Origin: Alviniconcha marisindica
Lineage: Eukaryota > Mollusca > Gastropoda > Provannidae
Assembly (NCBI GenBank): GCA_018857735.1
Contig: JABMCL010000852.1
Span: 169,501 to 233,500, forward strand
Direction of reading: 5' to 3'
Length of the DNA: 64,000 bases
Below are positions 36,730 through 50,414 of the stretch, in pieces (position 1 is the stretch's first letter; each line of letters opens with the position of its first letter). The notes beneath the pieces are model-generated. The model did no database searches. It was not told the origin of the DNA and worked only from the letters and a program-made list of their open reading frames with translations. The position numbers and the translations under genes were made by a program.

Positions 36730-39700
36730 GAGAGACAGGACAGGAAGTCCTTTTTGCAGCTGCATGTTTGGCAGCATGACTGTGATGTGCAGACAGAATT
36801 AAACTGAAACCAGCTAAAATCAGAATTAAACTGAAACCAGATAAAATCATGCAAATTAAATTCTTAAACAGAACAGGGTACACTCTTGATGACACTATAC
36901 TTACATGGTATCTGAGCAGGCATCTCTTCCTTGGTAAATGTTGACAGATTCAGATGTCCTGAAAAGAAACAGTCATCAAATTCAATCACACACAGAAGAG
37001 AAAAAGGAACACAGAGAAAAGCATGGAAACACTCGACAAAAATTTCAATACAGAAAGTGAAGAGAATGGTGTCCAATGGTGTTGTGACAAGGAATAGGAA
37101 CCTGTATCAACAGTTGTGACAATGAACGGTCTTGGGCAAGCTGTTCATTTACATGGAGTAAGTAAGTACATGGAAAAAGTTCAGAAAGGTCATGGTCTTA
37201 TGAGAGAAATGCGAATGTGTGTGTGTGCACATATAGATCAGTGTCAAGCATGTTTAAATTCATTGCATTTTGTGCGTGTGTGCATGTGTGTGTGGGGGGG
37301 GGGGGGGTTTGGGGGGGGGGGGGGGGTCATGAATTTTGGTAGGACTGTGCTCTACATGTGTATAGAATATTGTATTTAGGTTAATATGTATCATGTGAGC
37401 ACTGAGGTCGTTGATGAGCACATAACAGATGTACATTACTAATATTATTATTAAAGGTGGTTTTCCATGGGGGGTTCCACTACACACAGACAGACAGCTT
37501 CACTCTGTAACAGTAAAACTGTGGGTGGTGCTCCTGTGGACTTTGCCAGCAGCAACGGCAGCAGAGCAAGACGCGTGTACTCACACTTCTCTGTAGTTGA
37601 TGACGTAGGCCAGAATCTGACGCTTGTCCGCGTACTTCACCGTGGGCCACTGGAGGATGACCACGTTGCGCAGAATGCGATGAACACTCAGGTTCAACTT
37701 GGTCACTGAACCTGAACACATCAACCAACCACAGTTATCTGTAATCTGATTGCCACTGGAAATAATAACAGCCTGAGTCTATTCATTCCTCTGCTACAAA
37801 TTGTTTGGATCTATGCCTATGCAGCAAAATCATGGAGGCAGATAAGACACATGCTTAGTGATATCCTTACCAAACCTGAAAGCACAAACATCTCTACAAA
37901 GTGGCAAGTTTCTCCTCTTTTGTGGTGCTTTATTTTTTTTGGAAAGGGACAGGGAGTGAAATGGTTAGAGTGTGTGTGTTGGGGGGGGGGGGGGGGGGGG
38001 GGGAGAGTATGCCCTTAAGCATTTTAATATTTTGCCTGTTTTATATTTTGTCTTGTTTCTTTTCCTCACTGTTTGCACCTGTCCCTGAGCTAGCTTTCCT
38101 CCAGCTGCACTTATTTCAGCTGATTAGCGGCTTGTTCAAAAAGAAGTAGTTTCATTCAAGGCAGCTGTCTTCTACACTTACAAGGCATGAGGTCTCCATT
38201 TGTGGTTCTGCTGACGTCATTTTCCGTGGTGTTCTCCTTCAGCCCCAGGTTCTCCACAAGCGTGTCAATCTTGTTCAGACAAAGCTTGCGGTTGCTGTGG
38301 AAGTTCACCTTGCCTTTCAGAATCTTCAAGTGTTTGGTGACATCCTCCGTGAAAAGCTCCTGCAGGTTGCTGTTGTCCCTCACAATCAGACTGGCCCTGC
38401 AAACACAACAACAACGTGGAGATGCAGGTGCTTTTCCTGTCTCCAAGAACCACAAATACCCTGTGTGGGGAGGGTGCAGAATACTCTGTAGGGGAGGGTG
38501 CAGAATACCCCGTGGGGGGAGGGTGCAAATACCCCATAGGGGGAGGGTGCAGACTACCCTGTGGGGGGGAGGGTGCAGAATACACTGTGGGGAGGGGGGG
38601 GGGAAAGTGCAGAGGATGCAAAATATCCCATGGGGCGAGGGTGCAGAATACCCTGTGGGGGAGGGTGCAAAATAGGGGGTGGGGGTGGGGGCAGAATACC
38701 CAGGAAGGGCAGAATACCCTGTGGGGGGAGGGTGCAAAATACCCTGGGGTGGGGGGAGGGGGCTGAATACCCTATGGGGGAAGGTAGAATACGCTGTGGA
38801 GGGAGAGGGGGCAGAATACCTTGGGGGAGGGGTACACAGAATACCCTATGCAGGAAGGGTGCAAAATACCCTATGGGGGCAGGGTGCTAAATACCCTGCA
38901 AGGGAGGGTGCAGACCTATCAAGAGGAAGCTACTCTGAACATTTAGAAAGCAGGCAGTAAAGGGCTAGCTAACAGTAACAATTTCGCGGAGTTTGCGAAC
39001 GCATGGACAGGCAGGTAGTTTCGCTTGTCTTCTCTCACACACATTCACAGCCCTAGCTTTTGGACCAATCACAATGAAAACCTTCCTCTTGATCATTCTC
39101 TTGGTTATCTGCTGACAAGTGCTAGTCCTTCACCGTTGAACCCCCAATGAAAGACTGCCCTGGCAGTTATGAGAGTCTGTTGAGCAAAAGCAGTCTTTTC
39201 ATGCAAGTCAGAAGCAGCCTAAGAGAGGGGTGTCTTTGGTGAGGTCTTTTTCACGATCACATCAGCGAAAGTGGCCCTGAAATGCAGTCTTTCGTCTGGG
39301 GTTCTTCTGTACTCTTTGCCAATCAAATGCCGATCGAGCTGGTAGTCAGTTTCAACTCTGCAACCTCTCAAAATGATGTAACTCTGTGTGTGTGTGTGTG
39401 TGTGTGTGCGAGAAAGAGAGATAAACTGAGCATATCCACAGGCCTTTGTCAGTGCTCCAGACTCCTACCAGATAGGGCACCATAAATAATCTACATCAGC
39501 AGCCGCCCCCCGCCCACATTTCTCTCCACAGGAAACACACTCATATATTCAAATATCAAAATAGTTTTTCTAAGGACAAAAAAACAACACCCTTACCTGT
39601 CTGTTGGTTGAACATCATCTGTGCCAACACCACCAATAATTCTCAAACTTTTGAAGAAGTGGAGAGAAAGAAGAGCGTAGGATCTCACAACCTTGATGTA

Positions 39701-42700
39701 CTGAGTGATCTCAATAATTTCACCCAGACTTTCTTCCAACTCAATGCCGATGTTACCTGCCAGACACATCAGTCACTTGTTATATTAATAAAGAGGATCT
39801 GATTACTGTTGGCGGGGGGAATCAGTCAGCTTGATATTTGTTGTAGTGGAAAAATGTTCAGAACTCAAACTAAAAATCATCATTACTACACATTCACACA
39901 ATCAATACTAGTTGTGGTGGAAGCATGTTCAGAACTCAAACTAAAAATCATCATTACTACACATTCACACAATCAACATTTGTTGTAGTGGAAGCATGTT
40001 CAGAATTCAAATCAAAAATCATCATTACTACACATTCACACAATCAATACTTGTTGTGGTGGAAGCATGTTCAAAACTCAAACTAAAAATCATCATTACT
40101 ACACATTCACACAATCGATTTGTAGTGGAAGCATGTTCAGAACTCAAACTGAAAATCATCATTACTACACATTCACACAATCTACTCATCAAGATCAACT
40201 TACAAAATGTTAAATAATAATCTTACAAATTCAGCATCTTTTTCTTCTTCTTTTTCAAAGAACCCATCCATTACCTATCTGATATCCATCTTTAATAATA
40301 AACAAGAATGCTGGTATGGTAGAACAGACAAACTTAGGAAAGTTCAGAACTCAAACCCTCTACAAATCATAAAGCACAATGTGTGAATTTGTACATACTG
40401 CCTCCCATGATCTGAATCTCCAAAGGACCGATGATCTTGTTGCATCCTTTGAGCTGCTGTGCCGAGTCAATGCTGTCCACCACTTTCCCCACGCACACTG
40501 CAAAACAAGCAAGTACATGCAGGGTTGTCCAACAGCACACATCATCTCAGACAGACTAAAAACATGTGCCATGTGCCATGGCCCATGTTCACAACAGTGC
40601 ACATTATTTCTAGGCCATGCTGGATCAAAAACATTTCAAAAAATAACTTTTCTTTTAACAAAACTTTTTGGTAGTGTCTATAGGCTTGGGCTACATCTTC
40701 TTCATCTGTTCCGTTTTGAAGATCATTCAATAGTAAAACAGGGGGACAGGCTGACAAATGCATGTGGTTTTACCAACATGTTCATGTGCATGGTCTGCCT
40801 CCAAGGGTGCTCACTTACAGGTCATTTTTATATTGAATCACCATGATGGGGGATTGATGCTTTCACTAGTTCACAGTATAACACACACACACACACGGCA
40901 AATACACATGAAGAGAGAGAGAAGGTATGCATATAAATGCGTGTACAAACACCACACACACAATATATAAACACACACTCCTATACTGTGAAAAGTCAGA
41001 ATAATGCAGCCATCTGTTTCTAAAATTTGGAGCAAACAGCATTCCATCATTCTACTTTCCTAGTCTACCGTCATTTTGATTTTCTGCACCTAGTGCAGCT
41101 CAAAGAGTAATGTATTGTTGTGCTTTGTTTGTTTGGTTGGTTGGTTGGTTCTGGCTTCTCTTTATTTTCGCTACCGTTAATTCTTTTATCTTCAGCCATT
41201 TATGTTTGAAAATTCAACAACAAAGCATTAAACTCCTGTTTCTCACCTTTGGGACATGACTTGTTACACTTGACGCATTCTGTATCATCACTGTTGGGCA
41301 GGTATCCGTTGGGGCACTCATCCACACACTCCCACGGCAACTCCTTGTTCTCAGGCTTGTACAGCATCCAGTTGCCACTCTGCGAGTTGGCTTTGCGGGT
41401 CAGGTTCGCACACTGCTGTGCACTCAGACATCGCCGCTTCATGAACTGTAAAACAGTTCCATCAAAAACTAAATGGTAAAGGACGGTTTAAAATAATAAT
41501 CTTACAAATTCAAGAATAACTGCTGGCATTCTAAAACAAGATCCAAACACATAAAAGTTTCAAAAGATTGCTATTTATTAGAACAAAACACAACATGCTA
41601 ATTTTTGGGGTAATCCCCTTTACCAAGCTAAAAGTAAAGGATGGGATTGCCATTTTCAGCAACCCTGTTTTTCATCACATCTGCATACATCTGAACTCAG
41701 GAGACACAGCACACATGCTTGTGTTATTATGCAATGTATTTTCTATTATTAATTATACCCACACCACTAACCACACATTCTGCTCCTGTCACAAGGAACT
41801 AACACCAAAGCCTGTTCTTAATTGGATGAACATTTGCTCGCGAACATAGTTCAGAGTATTCGGCGAATATAGTTGGTTCTTAATTGGGCAAATTTTTGCT
41901 TCGCGAACATAGTTCAGGGTATTCGTCCAACTGCAGCGAAGCTATATTCAAGGTCCAAAAAGCTTTGCTCAACATGTTCTGGGAACATTCGCCCTATTCG
42001 ACGAACATTGCCTCTGACTGGCTGAGAGCAGAGCTCTCCTGTGGATGAGGAAGACATGTTTTAATGGACGACGGTGTCACTAGGTACTGCACTAACTTCG
42101 GAGGGAATTTTTTATTTATTGACTTGTGGGAGGTGTAGCCTTGTCTCTGGGACCTAGTAAGTAAAGGAGTGTTTTACGCCCAGTCAACCAGTGTGGATAT
42201 ATCAGAATGACATAGTAGTTAGTTGAATTACCCTGTGAGGGATGAATAAAGTATACTGACGTGACCTGATTTGACTTTAGCCTACATTTTGGATCATGCT
42301 GTCTGCCACAAGTTCAGACCGAAGCTTGTATCTCATTACATGCCAGTTAAGAACAAAGTAAAGTTTAAACTGTCCGAACCATTTTCGGCAAACTAAAAGT
42401 TCAATTAAGAAACGAATCATAGTTCGTCGAACTGTCCGAAGTATGTTCAGCGAACAAACATTCGCCCAATTAAGAACAGGCTTAACAAAAACAGTAACAA
42501 TGCCAAACAAAACAACAACAAAAAACAGCGCACTGGAAACAGACAACAATTCTCATCCAACCAATGTTTGTACTTCACATTTCGGACTTTGTTCATTTTT
42601 ATCAACAACTTCAGTCCATGTGTCACCCCAGTTTGAACAAGCGCTCTGAGGGATTTCGCTCAAGGCTCGGAAAAGACGTACAATTATATGAGCACTAGGA

Positions 42701-43720
42701 GTTAGAGGGTTAAGACACAGTACAGTCACCACTGCCCGGAGTAAGGAAAGAGCAGCAAGCAGCGCTTACAATTACATACACTGGGACTTCATCAACAACA
42801 AAAACCTTCCTCTGCACAAACATCAACCTGCGGCCAATACCCTTCCTTTCATAAGATGGACAGCAAAAAACTAAACAACAGAACCTGTGTCTACCAGCAA
42901 TTGCCCAACCAGGGTGCCTAAAACTCAAAAGACAAACAGTCTCACCTTGTAAATTAAAATGTTTGTTTTTGAATAAAACAACCCACTTCTGGAAAAACAA
43001 AAAAGAGAAAAAAAACTAGATTTTAAACATGCAGTGTCTGCCACTGGAGAAGTCACTCAGCTAAAGCAGGGTATGCCTGCATGCACTCACCATGAAGGTA
43101 GTTGGGGGGCAGCGCATAAGGCATTTGTCCTGGTACATGACGTTGTAGCAGGCTATACACTTCTGGTCCCTCTTCCCATCCTTCACAACCTCTGTGCAGC
43201 CCCCTATGCACTGGGCATTGCAGCACTTCTTCCCACCATCAAAGCACACACTGCTGTTGGTACTACAGTGGCAATCTGAAATCAGAAGGCAGATTCATAA
43301 ATAAAATGGCTTTTGAGGTCTGCAACTGTGGCTGAGGGCAAAAATAATGTTCAAAACAAGACTGAAAGAGGTCCGTTTTGTGTCCACAACCAAAACAACA
43401 ATATACGTAATACATTTTTTTTAAAGTATGTCTAGAGAACATACAAAAACAATCAAAAGAATCATCACATAAACTACCAACAATTCCAGAAGACTGCACT
43501 CTAAGTCACAGTAAGGTTCTACAGACTGCAGTGAGAGGTCCTGAAGAAACATACTGAGGGCTGGCAGCACACAGAAAGATCTTGGATACAGAAATGGCTC
43601 CACAGGGGTCTCAATCCTTATTACCTATTAAACAACATAACACAACGTTCTTATTTCCCTGAGTCAATTACAATTGCACATGGAATGAGAAGCAGTGTTA
43701 AAAATAGCAAACACACTACT

Positions 43721-43751
<31 letters not shown>

Positions 43752-46700
43752 ATCTTAAAATCCCAATTCTCAAAATACCTCAGTGAGCAAGACAGATGTT
43801 TATGCATGTTAACGGAATGTGCACTGCCCAAAGTAAACCGCTAAAGCTCAATCAAGTTTTCCAGAAAGCTGCACTAGTTGCTAATTTATTTTGGAGAACA
43901 CTTTTGTTTTTCTCCCTCAGAAAAGCAACACTCCTCTGAAATCAGATTAGCATAATAATTATATAAGTAGCCAGGCAGCCTGCTAAATGTTGCACTATGC
44001 ACTCCAAACACCGATTAGATTGCCTTGTTATGTAACCCTCCTTCTGTCTGCTTTAGTTCCTAATCGGGAAGCGAGGGTGGCTCAGTGGTTAGAACAACAA
44101 ACTCATGATCAAGAGGTCTCCAGTTTGAGTCCCGACAGGAACAGCAGGAGAATTTTCTTCTCCAGGGTCAATTTTCTGTGCTGATTCTTATTTTAGTATC
44201 CATTCCACCCCTGTGCAGTAGCACATAAAAGATCCTGGTCATTTTGCCAAAAGTGCTCGCAGCAGGTTACAGCTAAACACACATGCACCCTAGGTATGTG
44301 GCTTCAAATAAAGTGAATCTGTAGACCGGTGCATGGCTGTACATATGGTCAATGGTGTACACAAAACTTGCACTGAGATGGCAGCAGTTTCACATGGCAC
44401 CAGCCATGTAACAACCAAACAGCTCTGTGACCACTTCAGTGGCTATTCAAAGCATGCCGTGCAAAGCTACAGTCACTCATTCAGTCGCATATGACAAGAG
44501 CATAAACGTAGAGAATAGTGCTATAGTTGCCACTGTGAAGTGCTTAGGGTTCATCTCGAGATGAGGCAACTAACAAGCAGTCATATAAAATTATAAATAA
44601 TAACTAGCTAATATAGAATCTGTCTGTTTGCCTTCACGGCACTCAAAAATACTAAAACCACTGTAACTGTAGCACTAGCAGACATATCCAAGTGCCTTGC
44701 TTCACTATTTGGAATGGTTATAAATATACCTGCTCCAGTAATGTCAAAATCACTTGAATCATTATCATGACAGAACTACTGTATTCACATCAAAGCCAGA
44801 TGGGATAATAAATTTTGGAATTGCTTGAAATCCTGACAGAATGTTTCATCATTCTATCCACAGAGGATGAATCTGATGTCTATACATGTGGATACTGCAT
44901 CTTCAGCAATGGCAGAACTGGCAACATGTCAAAATCTCTGAGTTCTGTATAGAAAAAATTCTTCAGAGATCTAAACCAACAGAGACAACACAAAAGCCAC
45001 AAAACCGGGTCAGTATAGTAAGAATGAATTATATCCAAAGCTCAATTACGGCAACACAGAACACAGTCCTGTCAGTTTTTTAAAAAAGTCTCAAAAAATC
45101 AAAGTGAAAATCCCATTTTATAAGTTTCAGCAGAGATTGAAGAATGACTGGTATCTGTTTAGGGTGTGGCTGCACCCAAGTAATGATAAAATGCACTGCT
45201 TGTGTAACAGAGGCAGCAAAAAGGAATGACTAATATTAGTAGTAACCAGTGTCAAAATAACTTTAATAAGATCCCAGGTGTTTCTTTTCTAAACCATCAT
45301 CATCAACACGTCTAGCATTAGCATTATGGCTCTCTTCTTCTTTTTCTCTTCCTCCATCTACTTCTTGTTCCTCTCCTCCCCCTCCAAATTAACACATCCT
45401 CTGGTTCTAGTCTTCTACTGTATCAAGTAGGATCACAGAGACACTGGCAGACACTTCAAAAGAACCGTCTTTGATACAATAACACAGTTGCTGGACCAGA
45501 GGGAGAGTGGGAAAGGCTGGCCTCAGGAAAGGACAAGGCTGCTCAGACTCAGAGACCCTACAGCAACAGCCAGGAGAGTTCATTAACATCACCTGGCCAC
45601 CACCACCACCAAGGTCACTTGAACAAGTGCCAGAACCTAAAAACCACAAAGTTATTGATGTTCCAGGCCTAAGAGCCCCTCGCCTGCCTGCCTGCCTGCC
45701 TGCTGTGGCCCAGTGAGAAAGAACCTCAGGCTGGCTGACAGCTAAGCCAAAGTTGAGGAGACCTTTCCGTCTGACCTCCCAAGGTAGGGGACCCTATACA
45801 GCCCAGCCCAGCACAAAACTAACCCCAGGGACCCAAAGTTGCTGCTAATTCACAGTACCCTACTGAATCATTAAAAAAATGAGATGGGGAAGTGGGGGGA
45901 GGGGGGGGGGAGGGGGCTGTAACAAGTCAGACTACTGTCACTTGTAGACAGAGGGGTCAATCATTCCATTGTTTTCTGCATCCCTCCTTGCAGAAGGGAC
46001 AATCATTTCATATCCAAACAGTCATAATTATGCTCACTTTGTTCAACACTTATAATATATAGTATAGTACAGGCACTTATAATATATCAAAATAATTAAT
46101 GGCCTGTATTATTATTTGTAAACAGCAGTGCGTTTGGCATGTTGATCATGCTGTAAAGTGACATAAAAATAAAATCTGTTGCAACGAGTGGTCTGCTCTT
46201 AAACATCTCTTGAATTACAAACACCAGGGCTTACAAATTACATACACCCAAACCCCATTACAGGTAGGTTGTGCCAACTGGCGCAGCAGCCAGTAAAACA
46301 AGCAAGGTGCTTAAAGACTCCATCCCTGCTTTCTTCTTCTTTTTTCTTCTTTTTTAAGTCCTTTTTTCTAACAGATGCAGTTGGGACTCTTTCAGTCTTT
46401 GTTACATGTTACCAGGATCATAATAGTTTCATAATATACATCATCTTAACCTCCATGAAAATTAATACTGATAATTAGACTGTAAATCTGCAATATACTG
46501 GGGGCAGGGGTGAGGGGCCAAGTTAACCCCAGACAAGTGCTAAATCAAGCCTACTTAGCAACGTTTTTTGGCACACAGCAGTTTTTCACTTGGTTTCTCA
46601 TCCTGTTTGTTGACTATCAAACTGCATTAGTGACATCGTAAACCAGGCTCCAAAGTGTGGCAAAAGCAACCAATACCTCAGGAGCCAACCCACTTTTGCT

Positions 46701-49092
46701 CTCCATTGAAAAAAAGAGTAAACCAACATGGCTGCACCTTGAGGAACTCAAACTTGTACTTTCTGTCGCCAAAAAAGTACTTCCTTTGTAGTGTATTGAT
46801 AGAACCACCACATGATGCATGCAGACAAAAATATCTGCATTGATTTTTTTGGTTTTCAGGCCAATTCATGTATTTGGTTTGATTCCCCTTAAAGTTTAAG
46901 AACTCGCACCAAGGTGCGGTACATTGTAAGTGTTCATCATTATAATTATTAACAAAGTTTGTCACTTTGCACAGCAAAATACCCTGAACCTTTGCTGTGA
47001 CCCTGACCTTGAAAACAGCAAAGCAATCTTTTCACAAGACACCAAGGTGTATGATGATGTACCAGCAACTGATCCAACAAAATCTGGTTGCAAAAGGATC
47101 AGAAGTTCAAAACATATAGCAGAAAGTCATATTTTGATTACATGAGCCCTGTGATCTTGAAGATAGCAACCACATTTTGTTTGGCATGACACTCCGGCTT
47201 ATGATGGTGTATCACCATACCATGTTTGGTTACAAAAGGTTCAACTGTTCAGAGGATATCATCCAAACAAACATTAACTACCAAATTTAACATTCATGGT
47301 GTCCTTGACATTAGCAAGCCAATATTTTCACCGAACACTTTGGATTATGTTATGATGCTCTACATCAAACATGGTCTGTTCGCAAAAGAATCATTCATTC
47401 AGTAGATTGTCAAAACAGTCATATTTTGATTACATAAACCCTGTGACCTTAAAGATAACAAGCCATTTTTTTTATATATGACCAATTACAACAAAGTTGG
47501 GGTGGGGGGGTGGGGGAGATATATATTGAAATCACCCTGTCTGTCCTGTCTGTGTGTCCAGGCTTTGTCCAGATATCTTTTGAACCACCCAACCTTTTAA
47601 AACCAAACTTGGTATGGCAGTGCATCATTTTGAGGTGACTAAGACTGTCCTGACTGAAGACAATCAGCTTTCAACAAATGGCTGATCAAAAGCTTATGCT
47701 TGCTCGGTCAATAACACTAAGATAACAGCTATGGTATAATACTACTGGTTTAAAACTTATTCATTAAAAACATTTTTTCTTAAACTATACCTTACAGTCA
47801 GAGATTAACTGATTGTTTTTTCTTTATTCAGATTTGCTATCATAACATTTAACTCTCTTTTTTATGCTCAAAACTCAGCAGTTATTTGTTCAAATCCACT
47901 GAGCTGTCATTAATTTAGACACAAATTTTAATACAGTGGAGCCCCTAATTTAAGATTACAGTGATCAGACTAAGTGGCTACATCTCCTTTAATACCAATT
48001 TTGTTTTTGTTTTTTGTGGAAAACTTTCCCCTCATATTTGTACATGCAAGAACCCCTGAACACGAAACACATTATCATTATTAGTTATTTACTCCCCATG
48101 TTTCACTTTCAGTCCATTAATTTTGCTTGATTTTCATGACATTTTAAATACATAATTATTATTAGTTATTTACTGCCCTGTTTCAGACTGCTAATTTTGT
48201 TTGATTTTCATAACACTTTACATAATCATTATTAGTTATTTACTCCCCATGTTTCAGACAGCTAATTTTGCTTGATTTTCATGACATTTTAAATACATAA
48301 TCATTATTAGTTATTTACTCCGCATGTTTCAGACAGCTAATTTTGCTTGATTTTCATGACATTTTAAATACATAATCATTATTAGTTATTTACTCTCCTG
48401 TTTCAGACCACTAATTTTGCTTGATTTTCATTACATTTTAAATACATAATCATTATTAGTTATTTACTCCCCTGTTTCAGACCACTAATTTTGCAGGATT
48501 TTTATTACATTTTAAATACATAATCATTATTAAGTTATTTACTCCCCTGTTTCAGACCACTACTTTTTCTTGATTTTCACTACATTTAACTTAGCACCAT
48601 CCTAATTTCATAAAAGAGGAAATCCACCATACAAGATACATTCACTGGAAACCTGTCTGCTCAGAAAAGCCATCACACAGGACCCGCAGGATGGTGCCAT
48701 TTTGGACCAGGAGGGGATACATAATAAAAGGAGGCAGGCAGGCAGGCAGAAAGCACTGAGAGGAGTGGCAGAAAGCAAGCAAGCACTGGGAGGTGCAGTG
48801 GGCATAGGAAAGGAAGTTCCAATCAGCCCTGAAGAAAAAGACAGCAGACCTAAATGAAAAATATATAGATCTATATATCCCTCCCCATCCCCCCCCCCCC
48901 CCCCCCCCCCCCAACAAAACACTGAAAGTTCAACCCATCCCAGATTTCAAAGTCCAGCTGAGCAGCAGCAACAAGCCCACCCCCACATTACAGGGTGTTG
49001 GGTTCAGATGCTCAGTCACAGCAACAGCCTGCTTCAGGCTGGCAGTGGCATTATTGGGGCCTGAGGGAAGCTGGGCTGGCACTGCAGAGCTC

Positions 49093-49128
<36 letters not shown>

Positions 49129-49147
49129 CCTGCATGTGTGTGTGTGC

Positions 49148-49214
<67 letters not shown>

Positions 49215-49238
49215 CTGTGTGTGTGTGTGCTCTGTGTG

Positions 49239-49273
<35 letters not shown>

Positions 49274-50352
49274 TAGACAGACAGACAGACAGGCAGACAG
49301 ACAGACACACAGAGAGAGACTGTGTGGCCTCACAGTCACAGTGCAGGATGAACTGTTTGTTGGTGGAGGCCGGCATGACTTGTGATTGTGAGGTCAGGTT
49401 GGTCAGAGAAAAACAGATCAATACTCAGACTGGGAGTGTTGACAAGCTTCAGTCCACAACTGGCGCTTGAAGAAAACCACCACCATGCCCTAGGTGGAGT
49501 CACTGGTGGGGGGGGGGGGGGGGGGGGGAGTTACAGAGTAACAGGTTTGATCAACATTCCCTTTGTGGTTGTTGTTGTTGTTGCTGCTGTTATTTGTTGT
49601 TGCTGCTGTTGTTATTGTTTTGTTTTGAGAAGCATGTCATTCACAATCACATTTAATGATTTAGAAGTTGTTGTTTTATTTATCGTCACAAAATAAAAAT
49701 AAAATGATTTCCAGAATACTGATGACTGATACGGTATTTGTATTGGGATATTAATAATAATGGTACTTGTATTGCAGGCAATGTTAGTTTATCTCTATCA
49801 GATACTGACAATCAATGACATAATCCAAAAATACAGAACAAAAAAGTCATCAAAACAACATTAAGAAGAAGAAGGAAAAGAAAAAGCTGGCTCACAGTTC
49901 TGGACACAACCATCATTTTATTTTTATAATAATCGAGTAGAAGGCCAGTACCAACTGTATTTTTGTTTTCTTTACACTGAATCTTCTTCTAACAGAGTAA
50001 CCTAACACTAACAGCACAAAACAAAGTGCATTACTATTGGCTGATCAGATCAAATGATCATGGTGTACTTGGCATGGTAACTGCTTTGTTCACACAAATG
50101 CCCACCAAGTGACTTGGTGTGTTCAATTAATAAAACAAAAAATATACAGGACCATAAAAACCAAGATTACAGCTCAATGGTGGAGCACAGACTTGTGACC
50201 CAAAGGTAGGTTGCGGTTCATGGTGTGGGGAGCCATCAGGGAAACAAGGCAAGCTCACATACATCTCATCAGGGAACTGTGGTCTCAGCTCACATTTTAA
50301 GTTGTGTGTAAATTAACTTTTGTACAGTCAGTATGTGCAGGTGCCTCTGTGT

Positions 50353-50414
<62 letters not shown>

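Noticed and set aside
33000..40200. Regular repeats resembling CRISPR arrays
   Set aside because: Units are contiguous without unique spacers, in introns of an animal gene, and there are no cas genes.
49034..49470. Cys-Val and His-Thr repeating open frames
   Set aside because: Microsatellite translations, same as at 23.4 kb.
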